DNA from: Aminobacter ciceronei
Lineage (GTDB): Bacteria > Pseudomonadota > Alphaproteobacteria > Rhizobiales > Rhizobiaceae
DNA length: 64,000 nt
Reading direction: 5' to 3'
NCBI RefSeq assembly: GCF_014138625.1
Contig: NZ_JACJHY010000012.1
Coordinates: 104,005-168,004 of the forward strand
Shown: positions 36,740 through 45,432 of the stretch, piece by piece
How positions within the stretch are numbered: the stretch's first letter is position 1
Layout of the letters: every line of letters begins with the position of its first letter
Notes under the pieces: generated by a model
Seen by the model: the letters and a program-made list of their open reading frames with translations, nothing else
Databases searched by the model: none
Told to the model about the DNA's origin: nothing
Made by a program: the position numbers and the translations under genes

Positions 36740-36767
36740 CCGTAACCGAAGGTTGCCATGAAGTCAA
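36740..36767 (-). promoter_or_regulatory. Possible promoter of rplU-rpmA
   Basis: On the minus strand TTGACT (36767-36762) preceded by C gives the CTTGAC -35 favoured in alphaproteobacteria; TTACGG lies 16 bases further as a weak -10. The start point would be about 100 bases before the rplU ATG. The -10 is poor, so this is tentative. Confidence 0.3.
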
Positions 36768-37014
36768 GGCGAACACCTTGGCAAAGCTGAGCTTTTGAGC
36801 CCGGCCAGGCCTCCCGTGCCGACGCGAGCCTCACGCAGTCCAGTCCCGGATACCGGCTTCAGCTCAAGCGAACAACTGCCGAGGCGACGCCCGCATAACC
36901 CAAACGCCCGTGAAGCCAGTCTCTCTGACCGAGATTTTCCACCGGGCTGACGCAGCGTCCATCTGGCTAAATCGGCTCAATGAAAAAGATACGCCAACTC
37001 GGTCACATTTGGCC

Positions 37015-37043
37015 TTGTGCGACAGGCCATGAGCCGTTATCTA
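37015..37043 (+). promoter_or_regulatory. Possible promoter of tRNA-Ser
   Basis: TTGTGC (37015-37020) and TATCTA (37038-37043) are separated by 17 bases and lie 35 bases before the mature tRNA 5' end, a usual spacing. Both boxes are imperfect. Confidence 0.35.
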
Positions 37044-37077
37044 CTGCGCCGCGCCGGCAACGGCCGATCACGACCGC

Positions 37078-37167
37078 GGAGAGGTGGCAGAGTGGTCGAA
37101 TGCACCGCACTCGAAATGCGGCATGGGTGCAAGCCCATCGGGGGTTCGAATCCCTCCCTCTCCGCCA
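37078..37167 (+). tRNA. tRNA-Ser (anticodon CGA)
   Basis: A 90-nt tRNA with the long variable arm of class II. The acceptor stem pairs GGAGAGG with CCTCTCC; the D-arm begins TGGCAGAGTGGTCGAATGCA; the anticodon stem CCGCA/TGCGG holds the loop CTCGAAA with anticodon CGA at 37112-37114, reading UCG codons. The T-arm GGGGGTTCGAATCCCTC and an encoded CCA (37165-37167) complete it. It is followed by an atypical stretch with a NADAR gene and decayed fragments, as is common behind serine tRNAs used as integration sites. I looked for a second copy of its 3' end downstream and saw none. Confidence 0.97.
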
Positions 37168-37272
37168 GACACCGCCGCTTCTACGCTTAAAGCCCTAAAT
37201 ATCTTGAGGCCGCAACGGCGGCTTCCTGCCTTCATTGCCGATGTTCGGCATTGCTGCTTTAGAGTGCAGATT

Positions 37273-37821
37273 ATGGTTCATGATCGCGCCCACCTTGAGA
37301 TAGCGTTCCGTGCCAAGGCACGCCTGAAGTTCCTTTTCTTCTGGGGGCACCAGCCTGCAGAGGATGGACGGATAACTTCCTCATGCTTCAGCCAGTGGTG
37401 GTCTGTGGCCTTCGAGGTGGCCAGCATCCGCTATCCCACGGCTGAGCATTGGATGATGGCTGAGAAGGCACGGCTGTTTGGCGACCAAGAAGCGGTGCAA
37501 CACGTCCTTAAGGCGCGAAGTCCCAAGCAGGCAAAGCAGATCGGTCGCGAGGTGCGCGGTTTTGATGAGGCGCGTTGGGATGGAGAGAAGCGCCGCATCG
37601 TCACTGAAGGAAGCTTCGCAAAGTTCTCCCAAAACAAGGCGCTCGGGGCATTTCTGCTGTCTACCGGCAATCAGATTCTAGTTGAAGCAAGCCCGGTGGA
37701 CCGCGTGTGGGGCATCGGCTTGGCCGCTGATGACAAGCGAGCAGCCAATCCACTCCTGTGGCGTGGCGACAATTTGCTCGGCTTCGCGCTCATGAACGTG
37801 CGAGACCGCATTAGAGTCTGA
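37273..37821 (+). CDS. NADAR-family protein (YbiA-like N-glycosidase fold)
   Basis: 182 aa. The NADAR signature is present in order: FFWGHQPAEDGRITSSCFSQ, then WWSVAFEV, the core YPTAEHWMMAEKARLFGD, RWDGEKRRIVTEG and KFSQNKALGAFLLSTGNQIL, ending WGIGLAADDKRAANP, LWRGDNLLGFALMNVRD. NADAR enzymes hydrolyse N-glycosidic bonds in riboflavin intermediates or remove ADP-ribose from guanine; some act with phage-defence or ADP-ribosylation toxins. Codon use is less GC-biased than in the neighbours, and the gene lies 105 bases behind tRNA-Ser, so horizontal transfer is likely. No toxin partner is seen. The ATG at 37273 was taken; nothing upstream looks coding. Confidence 0.88.
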   Translation: MVHDRAHLEIAFRAKARLKFLFFWGHQPAEDGRITSSCFSQWWSVAFEVASIRYPTAEHWMMAEKARLFGDQEAVQHVLKARSPKQAKQIGREVRGFDEARWDGEKRRIVTEGSFAKFSQNKALGAFLLSTGNQILVEASPVDRVWGIGLAADDKRAANPLLWRGDNLLGFALMNVRDRIRV

Positions 37822-37886
37822 TACCGCCTTATAGCCCTGATCTGTATGTCCGCTAACCACTCCGCTGTAGATCTACTCGACCGATA

Positions 37887-38048
37887 TTACTCTCCAGCTG
37901 TCTTCATTTGGATCCCAGCGTGTGCAGCGGCGGAAGGTTTGCGGATGACATAAAGATCCTGGTGTTCCCACCAACCGGCAGATTCGTAGGTTAGGTACTC
38001 AGCGCCGGAAAGTTGCGCGATTTGCCCATCGACAAAACCCTTCGCCAA
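37887..38048 (-). pseudogene. Orphan coding fragment, probable 3' end of a lost gene
   Basis: On the minus strand an open stretch encodes about 53 residues: AKGFVDGQIAQLSGAEYLTY, then ESAGWWEHQDLYVIRKPSAA and AHAGIQMKTAGE before a TAA stop. It has no ATG at the front (only a TTG at 38048), and an in-frame stop lies just upstream at 38055. The residue mix looks like real protein. It may be the remaining C-terminus of a gene truncated when the island decayed, or a very short gene. I do not recognise the family. Confidence 0.35.
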
Positions 38049-38444
38049 TCTCGCCTACGTCAATCTCCACACGGATGGCTTTGCCGAACAGGGCGGCGCT
38101 GCGGCTCTCACCGTCGCAAGGGATTCGACCGACGTCACCTTCACCACCGTCGGGTTGCGCGCCTCGACCGCATTTACAGTGGCAGGCATAGAAACCAGGG
38201 CACGCGGCATGCTCGGCTGGTGCCACGCTTTCGGCAACACGTTTCCCTCGTCAGTCAATGCCTTTGGCTACTCCAGCGCTTTCTCTGTCGCGGGGGCACC
38301 GATCGCCAGAGACAGCGCCATTACCGAGGCCGGCTCGACTTCGACATCTCCGCGGCTGCAAGCGTCGGCCTTGCCTATCATGGCCAACTGGCATCCGACG
38401 CACAGCATCACAGCTTCAAGGCAAACCTTGCGGTGCGGTTCTAG
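38041..38444 (+). pseudogene. Autotransporter beta-barrel remnant with a single-base frameshift
   Basis: From 38041 one frame reads FANLAYVNLHTDGFAEQGGA, AALTVARDSTDVTFTTVGLR and later YSSAFSVAGAPIARDSAITE, which is the C-terminal barrel of an outer-membrane autotransporter. At about 38334 one C is missing; the neighbouring frame then continues LDFDISAAASVGLAYHGQLA, SDAQHHSFKANLAVRF and stop, the exact family ending with terminal Phe. About 135 residues of barrel are left of a domain of about 260; the passenger and the signal peptide are gone. It is clearly non-functional. Confidence 0.8.
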
Positions 38445-38574
38445 CCGTCTTCATGCACGCCATGCCGACCATGGACGACTACCAGGACCCGAAGATGGTC
38501 GTGTATCTTCGGCAGCCGCGACGGCGTTTGCCGGCCCACCTGGCGGCGGGCCCGGATGGGTCAGCCCTTGCCCG

Positions 38575-39441
38575 TCAGCGTGCGCTCGCGCGCGCATGGT
38601 CGATATAGATCTCGCGCAGCCGCGTGACGACTGGTCCCGGCTTGCCGTCGCCGATCGGCTTGCCATCGATGCGGGCCACCGGCATGACGAAGGTCGAAGC
38701 GCTGGTGATGAAGGCTTCGGCAGCAGCCTGGGCTTCCTCGACGGTAAAGCGGCGTTGCTCGAGCGTCAGGCCGCCCTCCTCGGCCAACTGGACAAGCGCC
38801 TGTCGCGTACAGCCGGGCAGCGTGCGCTGGCTGTTGGCGGGTGAGACGATCTTGCCGTCATGGGTAACGATATAGGCGGTCGACGACGCACCTTCGGAGA
38901 CATGACCGTCCTCGACCATCCACGCCTCGTCGCAACCTTCCGCCTTGGCGTCGCGCTTGGCCAACACCTGCGGCAGCAGGGACACGCTCTTGATGTCGCG
39001 CCTTGCCCAGCGCAGGTCGGCCAGCGTCTTGACGGCAATGCCGGTCCTTGCTGCGGCAACATCGACAAGCACCTTCGGCTGCGTCAACAGCAGGAGTGTC
39101 GGCTCCAGCTCCTCGCCGAACAGGAAGTTCCGCTCTTCGGCGCCCCGCGTCAGTTGCAGGTAGACAAGCCCTTCCTGCAGACCGTTGCGCTCGATCAGAC
39201 CGTGCTCGATCTCTTCGATGGCAGCGGTGGTGATGGGCAGGCGCAAGCCAAGTTCACGGGCCGAGCGCTCCAGACGCGCCATGTGCAGGTCGCTGTCGAC
39301 TAGCTTGCCGTCGAGAACCGCCGTCACCTCGTAGATGCCGTCGGCAAACAGGAAGCCGCGATCGAAGATCGACAGTTTGGCCTCAGCGGCCGGCAGGTAG
39401 CTGCCATTCAGCCAGACGATGCGGTCTTGTCCACCGGCCAT
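38575..39441 (-). CDS. dat: D-amino acid aminotransferase (PLP fold type IV)
   Basis: 288 aa, class IV aminotransferase. The PLP lysine is Lys151 in RRDIKSVSLLPQVL. Other features are FDRGFLFADGIYEVT, LQLTRGAEERNF and the phosphate-binding SEGASSTAYIV. The family includes branched-chain aminotransferase and ADC lyase; the YLQLTRG and RRDIKS motifs favour D-amino acid transaminase, which makes D-glutamate or uses D-alanine. GGAGAG lies before the ATG at 39441, chosen over a start six codons upstream. It is transcribed leftward, isolated between the tRNA-Ser island and the rhamnose locus. Confidence 0.88.
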   Translation of the reverse strand: MAGGQDRIVWLNGSYLPAAEAKLSIFDRGFLFADGIYEVTAVLDGKLVDSDLHMARLERSARELGLRLPITTAAIEEIEHGLIERNGLQEGLVYLQLTRGAEERNFLFGEELEPTLLLLTQPKVLVDVAAARTGIAVKTLADLRWARRDIKSVSLLPQVLAKRDAKAEGCDEAWMVEDGHVSEGASSTAYIVTHDGKIVSPANSQRTLPGCTRQALVQLAEEGGLTLEQRRFTVEEAQAAAEAFITSASTFVMPVARIDGKPIGDGKPGPVVTRLREIYIDHARASAR

Positions 39442-39531
39442 AGGTACTCTCCAATGCAAGTGAGATGTCAGCGCGCCTTGTACAGGCCCAGCGCCCCGAT
39501 GGAAATTACCTTATGCAAGACGGCGCCGCTG

Positions 39532-40788
39532 TCACTTATGGTTCCGAAGGGCTTCCGCGCAGGCCTCGAGATAGGCGTAACCATATCTCAGGTCGGGTTC
39601 GAGATACGCCCCCTCGCCCCACTCGTTCCAGGCATTGATGAAGACAAGGCGCTCGTTTGCAGGATTGGCCTGCGCGCGCTCCATCGCGTCCCCGAGCCAT
39701 TGCTCGAACAGATCGGGCGTCGAGCCATGGTAGATCTGGGCAGACGTCGGACGGCGCGCGCTGTTGTCCCATGACGGCATGACGCCGGGATGGACGACGC
39801 CTGCCTCGACCGACTTCACCTTTTCCGCTGCCACCACATCGGCGTAGCGTCGAATACGACCGCTGTCCCGGAAGCGTGAGACGGACAAGCTGCTTTCGAT
39901 ACTCGGCGTGCGGATGTTGTGCGGCGGAAACTCGGACAGCGCATCGAAGCCGTGGTCGCGATGCGCACTGAAATCAAAGGCATTCGTCGCGATCAGGTAG
40001 ATCCCAGGATATCCGAGCCTGGTCATCTCTGCGCGCCAGCGTGCGATGGTGGCTTTCATGTCCGGGAAGAGGCTCGCGCGATAGACGGTGAAAACCGGCT
40101 TGCCGTCGATTTTCAGATAGCGGGGATCGCGGAAATATTTGTCGAGGCCGCGAATGACCGCGATGTCGTCCTCCGCCGAATGCCGCTGCGCCAGAAGCAC
40201 CTCCTGCTCGCGCCCGGACCAGCGTCGCGACCAGGTTTCGTTGGCCCAGCACAGGGAGAATGGCAGGTCGAGATCGGCGGTTGCCAGATAATGGTCCAGC
40301 GGACCTTCCAGCAGACGCCGACCACCAAACCAGTAGAAATGAAAACAGAAGGCTGAGATGCCGTAGAGCTTGGCCAGTTCGACCTGCCGGCGCATGACTT
40401 CAGGCAACCGCAGGTCATAATAGCCCAGTTCTCCCGGCAGCCGCGGCTGGTAGTGACCTTCGAAGACAGGGAACGCGCGCGCAACGTTGCGCCATTCGGT
40501 GAAGCCGCTCCCCCACCACTCGTCGTTCTCCGCCGTCGGATGAAACTGCGGCAAGTAGTACGCCACCAGGCGGACGTCGGTCGCGGCCGGCTTTTCGCTT
40601 GCTATCGGCTTATAGTCACCGGCCGGATAATGGCCAAGGAGATTGCGGACCTGTGTCTCGTGTAGCCGGTCCGACGGCTGTGACCTCGCCAGCCATCGGG
40701 ACGGCTGCGCGATCCGCCGCAACTTTCCCCAGACTCTGCGCAAGAAGGATGGCCTTTCACGCCACGGGGCGCCTGACAGAGCGTTCAC
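39532..40788 (-). CDS. WbsX/GH99-like glycan-synthesis protein
   Basis: 418 aa. The WbsX (glycoside hydrolase family 99-like) core starts RLVAYYLPQFHPTAENDEWW, continues FTEWRNVARAFPVF, FCFHFYWFGGRRLLEGPLD, LCWANETWSRRWSGREQEVL and ends VFINAWNEWGEGAYLEPDLR. Such proteins occur in O-antigen and capsule clusters and are thought to build or trim the polysaccharide. The GTG start at 40788 overlaps the stop of the upstream GT2 gene as GTGA, with GGGAAG before it. A basic head of about 55 residues precedes the domain. There is no signal peptide, so it should act in the cytosol. Confidence 0.85.
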   Translation of the reverse strand: MNALSGAPWRERPSFLRRVWGKLRRIAQPSRWLARSQPSDRLHETQVRNLLGHYPAGDYKPIASEKPAATDVRLVAYYLPQFHPTAENDEWWGSGFTEWRNVARAFPVFEGHYQPRLPGELGYYDLRLPEVMRRQVELAKLYGISAFCFHFYWFGGRRLLEGPLDHYLATADLDLPFSLCWANETWSRRWSGREQEVLLAQRHSAEDDIAVIRGLDKYFRDPRYLKIDGKPVFTVYRASLFPDMKATIARWRAEMTRLGYPGIYLIATNAFDFSAHRDHGFDALSEFPPHNIRTPSIESSLSVSRFRDSGRIRRYADVVAAEKVKSVEAGVVHPGVMPSWDNSARRPTSAQIYHGSTPDLFEQWLGDAMERAQANPANERLVFINAWNEWGEGAYLEPDLRYGYAYLEACAEALRNHK

Positions 40789-41627
40789 TGGCGCTTCCCG
40801 AAACTGCCCATAGGGCCGCCATTCAATCCGTTTGCAAATCCCAGAAGCTTGGAGCGTCGCGCACTGGAGAACAGCACATGCGGCCACAGCAGCTTCAGCC
40901 ATGTACGGAAACGTTCGGCAGGTACGTCAAGCGGCATCTGGTGCTTGTTCATGACATAGACCAGCGACCGGCCCATCGCTTCACCCTTGACGCGGCCCGA
41001 CTCGACCGACCGCGCGCTGGAGCGGCCTTCCGCATGGTCGACGGCAGCACCTGCAGCAAGCCGCAGCTCGACACCGACCCGCAGCAGCCGCACGCTGAGG
41101 TCGTCGTCCTCGTGGAACAGGAAGATGTTCTGGTCGAAGCCACCAACCTGCTCGAAATGCTTACGCCTGATGAAGATGCAGGCGCCATGCAGGACCGGGA
41201 TGGCGCAATCATGTTTGGGGGGCGCCCCGTGCCAAAAGTCGGACGCCGGCAGCAGTCGCGACCACCGTCTGAAGCGCCGGCGCGAGCCCGAATAGAAACG
41301 CGGATTGAAGGCGGCGTCGGGATGGGCAGCGGCTGCAGCAACAAGCGCTTCTATCGCGCCCGCCTCGAAGCGAAGGTCAGGATTGGCAAGCAGCAGGAAT
41401 GGCGCATTGCCGGCGGCCGCGCCGACATTGCAGGCGCTGCCATAGCCGACATTTTCCTCGATCTCGATGACCTTCGCCCCGGCAGCCTCGGCAAGCGTCA
41501 CGGAGTCGTCGACGCTGGCGTTGTCGACGACAACAACGTTTGCACAACTCGGAACAGTCGCCAAAAACACTGGCAAGACCGAGCCGCTGTTGTGGGTAAC
41601 GACGATCAGATCCACGTCCGGTTTCAT
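40785..41627 (-). CDS. Glycosyltransferase family 2 (rhamnosyltransferase-like)
   Basis: 280 aa. The GT-A nucleotide-sugar domain starts DLIVVTHNSGSVLPVFLATV with VVVDNASVDDS, NVGYGSACNVG and LLANPDLRF (the DxD-equivalent), then HGACIFIRRKHFEQVGGFDQ and LFHEDDDLSVRL, the acceptor-side signature of WbbL-like rhamnosyltransferases. Situated directly after the dTDP-rhamnose genes, it most likely adds rhamnose to an O-antigen, capsule or lipid carrier. It couples to the WbsX gene by a GTGA overlap. There are 217 noncoding bases between it and rfbD. Confidence 0.88.
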   Translation of the reverse strand: MKPDVDLIVVTHNSGSVLPVFLATVPSCANVVVVDNASVDDSVTLAEAAGAKVIEIEENVGYGSACNVGAAAGNAPFLLLANPDLRFEAGAIEALVAAAAAHPDAAFNPRFYSGSRRRFRRWSRLLPASDFWHGAPPKHDCAIPVLHGACIFIRRKHFEQVGGFDQNIFLFHEDDDLSVRLLRVGVELRLAAGAAVDHAEGRSSARSVESGRVKGEAMGRSLVYVMNKHQMPLDVPAERFRTWLKLLWPHVLFSSARRSKLLGFANGLNGGPMGSFGKRQ

Positions 41628-41844
41628 AAAGTCGTCCGCATCAACTTGACTTAACGTAAATGTCGACTCCTACCCAAAGCAGTGAGCTTTTCCTCGTCTC
41701 GCATCTATGCAGCGAAACGGCTGTCCGGACAACATTTGTACAATCACAGCTTCTTTCCGCCGTAGCAATCGGGTGATCAACCAAACGGGAACCTTCCGGC
41801 AACGGGCAACTGGCGTTCGCTTTCGAAAGCGCTCGGGATCAGAT

Positions 41845-42729
41845 TCACCTGTTTGAAGATCCGACCAGTTCCGTGACCAGCCCCCCGACCCGCTCTCGCC
41901 ACTCGCCGGCACGGTAGCTGAAATCGCGGGCAAAGGCGTCCGAGCTCAGTTGCGAATTCGCCGGCCGCGCGGCCTTTGCTGGCCATTGCTCACTGCCGAC
42001 AGGTTCTGCAAGCGCGGATGGTCCGCCGAGCGACGCACTGACGGTAAAGACATGAGTGGCCAGCTCAAACCAATTGGCGCGGCCCTGGCCGGCGAGATGG
42101 TAGAGGCCCTGCGGAAAGCCGCCTTGCTTGCGCCACGAGGCAGCTGCCGCCAGCAAGCCGTCCGCGAGATCACGGGCCTCCGTCGGATTGCCGAACTGGT
42201 CGGCCACGACCTGCAGCCTGTCGCGTGTCGCCGAGAGCCTGAGCATCGTCTTGACGAAGTTGCGGCCATGGCGGCTGACGACCCAGGCCGTGCGCACCAC
42301 CAGGTGGTCCGGATTGCCGGCACGGACGGCTTCCTCGCCCGCCAGCTTGCTGCGGCCATAGACCGTCTGCGGGTTGGGCATGTCCGTCTCTGAGTAAGGC
42401 TGCGCCGCCTTGCCATCAAACACGTAGTCCGTCGAAACCTGGATGATCGGTATGCCCGCAAGCCTGGTCAGCCGAGCCAATTCCGCCGGCGCCTCGGCAT
42501 TGATGCGAAACGCACGCTGGGGTTCGTCTTCCTGCTGATCGACGCCGGTGTGCGCGGCGGCATTGATGACCATATCAGGCGCGACCGATTTCAGGACCGG
42601 GGCAAAAGTGGCGAGATCTTCAAGGTCGAGGTCAGGCCGACCGACAAGGACGATATTTGCTTTTCCCTTGGCGCGCTCGGCAAGCGAGAGCGCCAATTGG
42701 CCGGATGTTCCGGTAACCAGAATCTTCAC
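41845..42729 (-). CDS. rfbD: dTDP-4-dehydrorhamnose reductase
   Basis: 294 aa, the last step of dTDP-L-rhamnose synthesis (NADPH-dependent reduction). The Rossmann start is [62 protein letters not shown] and VVRTAWVV follow as in RmlD. The GTG start at 42729 overlaps the rfbB stop codon as GTGA. It is the fourth gene of rfbACBD. Confidence 0.95.
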   Translation of the reverse strand: MKILVTGTSGQLALSLAERAKGKANIVLVGRPDLDLEDLATFAPVLKSVAPDMVINAAAHTGVDQQEDEPQRAFRINAEAPAELARLTRLAGIPIIQVSTDYVFDGKAAQPYSETDMPNPQTVYGRSKLAGEEAVRAGNPDHLVVRTAWVVSRHGRNFVKTMLRLSATRDRLQVVADQFGNPTEARDLADGLLAAAASWRKQGGFPQGLYHLAGQGRANWFELATHVFTVSASLGGPSALAEPVGSEQWPAKAARPANSQLSSDAFARDFSYRAGEWRERVGGLVTELVGSSNR

Positions 42730-43805
42730 TTGGCAGCGACCAATCCCTGGCGGGTTCCGTCGAAGCGCTGCTCGCGGATCGGGCGCCACCACCAGCCATT
42801 GGCGAGATACCAGTCGACGGTACGGGCGAGGCCGGTCTCAAAGGTTTCCAGCGGCGTCCAGCCCAGTTCCTGCTCGCTCTTGGTCGGATCGATGGCATAG
42901 CGCCGGTCATGTCCGGGCCGGTCGGTAACATAGGTGATGAGGTCGAGATGCGAGCGGCCGCCATTGCGAGGGCGGCGTGCATCAAGCAGGGCACAGATGG
43001 CTTCGACAACTTCGAGATTGGTGCGTTCGGCACGTCCGCCGATGTTGTAGCTCTCACCAATCCGGCCCCCGGTCATGACCGCTTCGAGTGCCCTGGCGTG
43101 ATCCTCGACGAACAGCCAGTCACGGATGTTTGCGCCTTTGCCATAGACCGGCAGCGGCTGCTCATCCAACGCGTTGGCGATGACCAGCGGGATCAGCTTT
43201 TCCGGGAAGTGGTAGGGCCCGTAGTTGTTCGAACAGTTGGAAAGGACAACCGGCAATCCGTAGGTCTCGTGCCAGGCGCGCACGAAGTGATCGGACGCCG
43301 CCTTCGATGCCGAATAAGGCGACGACGGCTTGTAGGGCGAGTCCTCGGTGAAGACGCCGGAATCGAAAGGCAGGTCGCCGAACACCTCGTCGGTCGAGAC
43401 GTGATGGAAGCGGAAGCGCTTGCGTGCCTCCTCCCCAAGGCTGCGCCAGTGGTCGAGCACGGCCTGCAGCAGGCTCGCCGTGCCAACGACATTGGTGGTG
43501 ACGAAGGCCATAGGCCCATCGATCGATCGGTCGACGTGGCTTTCTGCCGCCAGGTGCATGACGAGATCGACGGCTTCGTCTGCGAGAATCTTGCGCACCT
43601 TGTCGGTGTCGCAGATGTCGGCCTTCCGGAAGACATAGTTCGGATTGCCATCGAGATCACGCAGCGACGTCAGGTTGCCGGCATAGGTCAGTTTGTCCAG
43701 GTTAACGACGCGGTACTTGCCGCTTGCCACCAGATGCCGGCAGACGGCCGAGCCGATGAAACCGGCGCCACCGGTGACCAGCACAGTTTGAGGGACGTTT
43801 TTCAC
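42726..43805 (-). CDS. rfbB: dTDP-glucose 4,6-dehydratase
   Basis: 359 aa, second step of dTDP-L-rhamnose synthesis. Motifs: [16 protein letters not shown] (NAD binding), [25 protein letters not shown], the YxxxK pair in [17 protein letters not shown], and [17 protein letters not shown]. The start is GTG at 43805, in a GTGA overlap with the rfbC stop. The C-terminal 30 residues are a little longer than in E. coli RmlB. Confidence 0.96.
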   Translation of the reverse strand: MKNVPQTVLVTGGAGFIGSAVCRHLVASGKYRVVNLDKLTYAGNLTSLRDLDGNPNYVFRKADICDTDKVRKILADEAVDLVMHLAAESHVDRSIDGPMAFVTTNVVGTASLLQAVLDHWRSLGEEARKRFRFHHVSTDEVFGDLPFDSGVFTEDSPYKPSSPYSASKAASDHFVRAWHETYGLPVVLSNCSNNYGPYHFPEKLIPLVIANALDEQPLPVYGKGANIRDWLFVEDHARALEAVMTGGRIGESYNIGGRAERTNLEVVEAICALLDARRPRNGGRSHLDLITYVTDRPGHDRRYAIDPTKSEQELGWTPLETFETGLARTVDWYLANGWWWRPIREQRFDGTRQGLVAAK

Positions 43806-44365
43806 GGGTAGACAAATCCGGTTTCGACATCAGTCAGCAAGGGGGCGGCAGCATCCTTGTCCGACAGGATCAGCTCTTGTGCGGCTACCGGCCAGTCGAT
43901 CGCGATGTCGGGGTCATCGAAGCGGATCGAACGGTCATGCGGCTGCGAATAGGGTGCCGACACCTTGTAGGCAACTTCGGTGTCGGGCTCGAGCGTAACA
44001 AAGCCATGCGCGAAGCCCTTGGGCACCAATATCTGATTCCATTCTTTGGCGGAAACCGTCAGCCCCACCCATTTGCCGAAGGTCGGCGAGCCCACGCGAA
44101 TGTCGATGGCGACATCGTAGATCGATCCGCGCAGGACCCGCACCAGCTTGTCCTGTGCAAAGGGCGGCTTCTGGAAATGCAGCCCCCGCAACACGCCGCG
44201 CTCCCGCGACAGCGAGTGATTGTCCTGCACGAAATCGACGGCGATGCCTGCCTGGGCAAGCTTCCCGGCATTCCAGGTCTCGGAAAAGAAACCGCGTGCG
44301 TCATCGAACCTGGGGACGCGTATTTCGCAAACGCCGTCCAGGCCGAGCTTGCTCACCTCAACCAT
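43802..44365 (-). CDS. rfbC: dTDP-4-dehydrorhamnose 3,5-epimerase
   Basis: 187 aa cupin enzyme, third step of dTDP-L-rhamnose synthesis. Typical motifs: [35 protein letters not shown] with the catalytic His in [26 protein letters not shown] and [20 protein letters not shown]. The ATG at 44365 lies inside the end of rfbA (8-base overlap), and its stop overlaps the rfbB GTG. Confidence 0.96.
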   Translation of the reverse strand: MVEVSKLGLDGVCEIRVPRFDDARGFFSETWNAGKLAQAGIAVDFVQDNHSLSRERGVLRGLHFQKPPFAQDKLVRVLRGSIYDVAIDIRVGSPTFGKWVGLTVSAKEWNQILVPKGFAHGFVTLEPDTEVAYKVSAPYSQPHDRSIRFDDPDIAIDWPVAAQELILSDKDAAAPLLTDVETGFVYP

Positions 44366-45239
44366 GACTGATTTCCCTGACTCGGCGCTCGAGATAGCGG
44401 GCATAGTCGGTCTTGCCGAGCTCGGCGGCACGGCGCAACACGTCCTCTTCGCTGACCCAGCCGAGTTCGAAGCCGATCTCTTCCGGGCACATGATCTTGA
44501 TGCCCTGGCGATGCTCGATGGTGCGCACGAAGGACGACGCCTCGTGGAGGCTGTCATGAGTGCCGGTATCGAGCCAGGCGTAGCCCCTGCCCAGGCGGAC
44601 GACATGCAACGTATCGCGCTCGAGATAGGTGCGGTTGACGTCGGTGATCTCCAGTTCGCCACGCGCCGACGGCTTGATCGACGAGGCAATGTCGACCACC
44701 GAATTGTCGTAAAAATAGAGACCTGTCACCGCCCAGTTCGAGCGCGGCTGCGCAGGCTTTTCTTCGATCGACAGGGCACGCTGGGTCTCCCGGTCGAATG
44801 ACACGACGCCATAACGCTGCGGATCCTCGACATGGTAGGCAAAGACCGAAGCGCCGCTCTCGCGGGCAACGGCTGCCCGACAGCGCTCCGACAGGCCGTC
44901 GCCATAGAAGATGTTGTCGCCAAGTATAAGCGCCACCGGGCTGTTGCCGATGAACTCGCGTCCGATGATGAACGCTTCGGCCAAGCCGTTGGGAGAAGGT
45001 TGGACGGCATAGGAAAACGACACGCCAAACGCCGAGCCGTCGCCGAGCAACTGCTGGAACTGCGGCAGATCGCGCGGCGTCGAGATGATAAGGATGTCCT
45101 GAATACCCGCCAGCATGAGAACGCCGAGCGGATAATAGATCATCGGCTTATCATATATCGGAAGTATCTGCTTCGATACTGCAAGTGTTGCAGGGTAGAG
45201 GCGCGTGCCACTACCGCCCGCAAGTATAATTCCCTTCAC
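44358..45239 (-). CDS. rfbA: Glucose-1-phosphate thymidylyltransferase
   Basis: 293 aa, first and feedback-inhibited step of dTDP-L-rhamnose synthesis (dTTP + glucose 1-phosphate). The start [20 protein letters not shown], the [16 protein letters not shown] loop, [10 protein letters not shown] and TGLYFYDN are diagnostic; [20 protein letters not shown] lies near the end. The start is GTG at 45239 with AGGGAT upstream. It is the first gene of the leftward rfbACBD cluster, so its promoter should lie in 45240-45432, where I see no clear boxes. Confidence 0.96.
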   Translation of the reverse strand: MKGIILAGGSGTRLYPATLAVSKQILPIYDKPMIYYPLGVLMLAGIQDILIISTPRDLPQFQQLLGDGSAFGVSFSYAVQPSPNGLAEAFIIGREFIGNSPVALILGDNIFYGDGLSERCRAAVARESGASVFAYHVEDPQRYGVVSFDRETQRALSIEEKPAQPRSNWAVTGLYFYDNSVVDIASSIKPSARGELEITDVNRTYLERDTLHVVRLGRGYAWLDTGTHDSLHEASSFVRTIEHRQGIKIMCPEEIGFELGWVSEEDVLRRAAELGKTDYARYLERRVREISHG

Positions 45240-45432
45240 GGTACATCCCTGGTGTCGTTGCCTTCTGACCCCCGTCCCGGCTGACAAACCGCAATAGACC
45301 GTATGGGACGCACAAACAAGACATCAACTTCGTCTGCCACAATCACGAACAGATTTGGTTTCAGAAGGTAAAACTTGCGGAGCGGAACCCGCTATCCAGC
45401 CGCTCGGCCACACGTATCGAAAGATTAGGAAC

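Larger units (their letters stand above)
36634..37077. other. Intergenic region between rplU and tRNA-Ser
   Basis: 444 bases without a supported gene. Toward rplU it holds a small hairpin (CGGCC at 36656-36660 with GGCCG at 36666-36670, flanked on the plus strand by TCTTTTTG) and a possible leftward promoter. Toward the tRNA it holds a possible rightward promoter. I saw no riboswitch-like structure that I could name. Confidence 0.5.

Noticed and set aside
37168..39441. Direct repeat of the tRNA-Ser 3' end as an attachment site
   Set aside because: I scanned for the T-arm and acceptor sequence downstream of the tRNA and found no second copy, and no integrase gene is present. The island idea rests on composition and remnants only.
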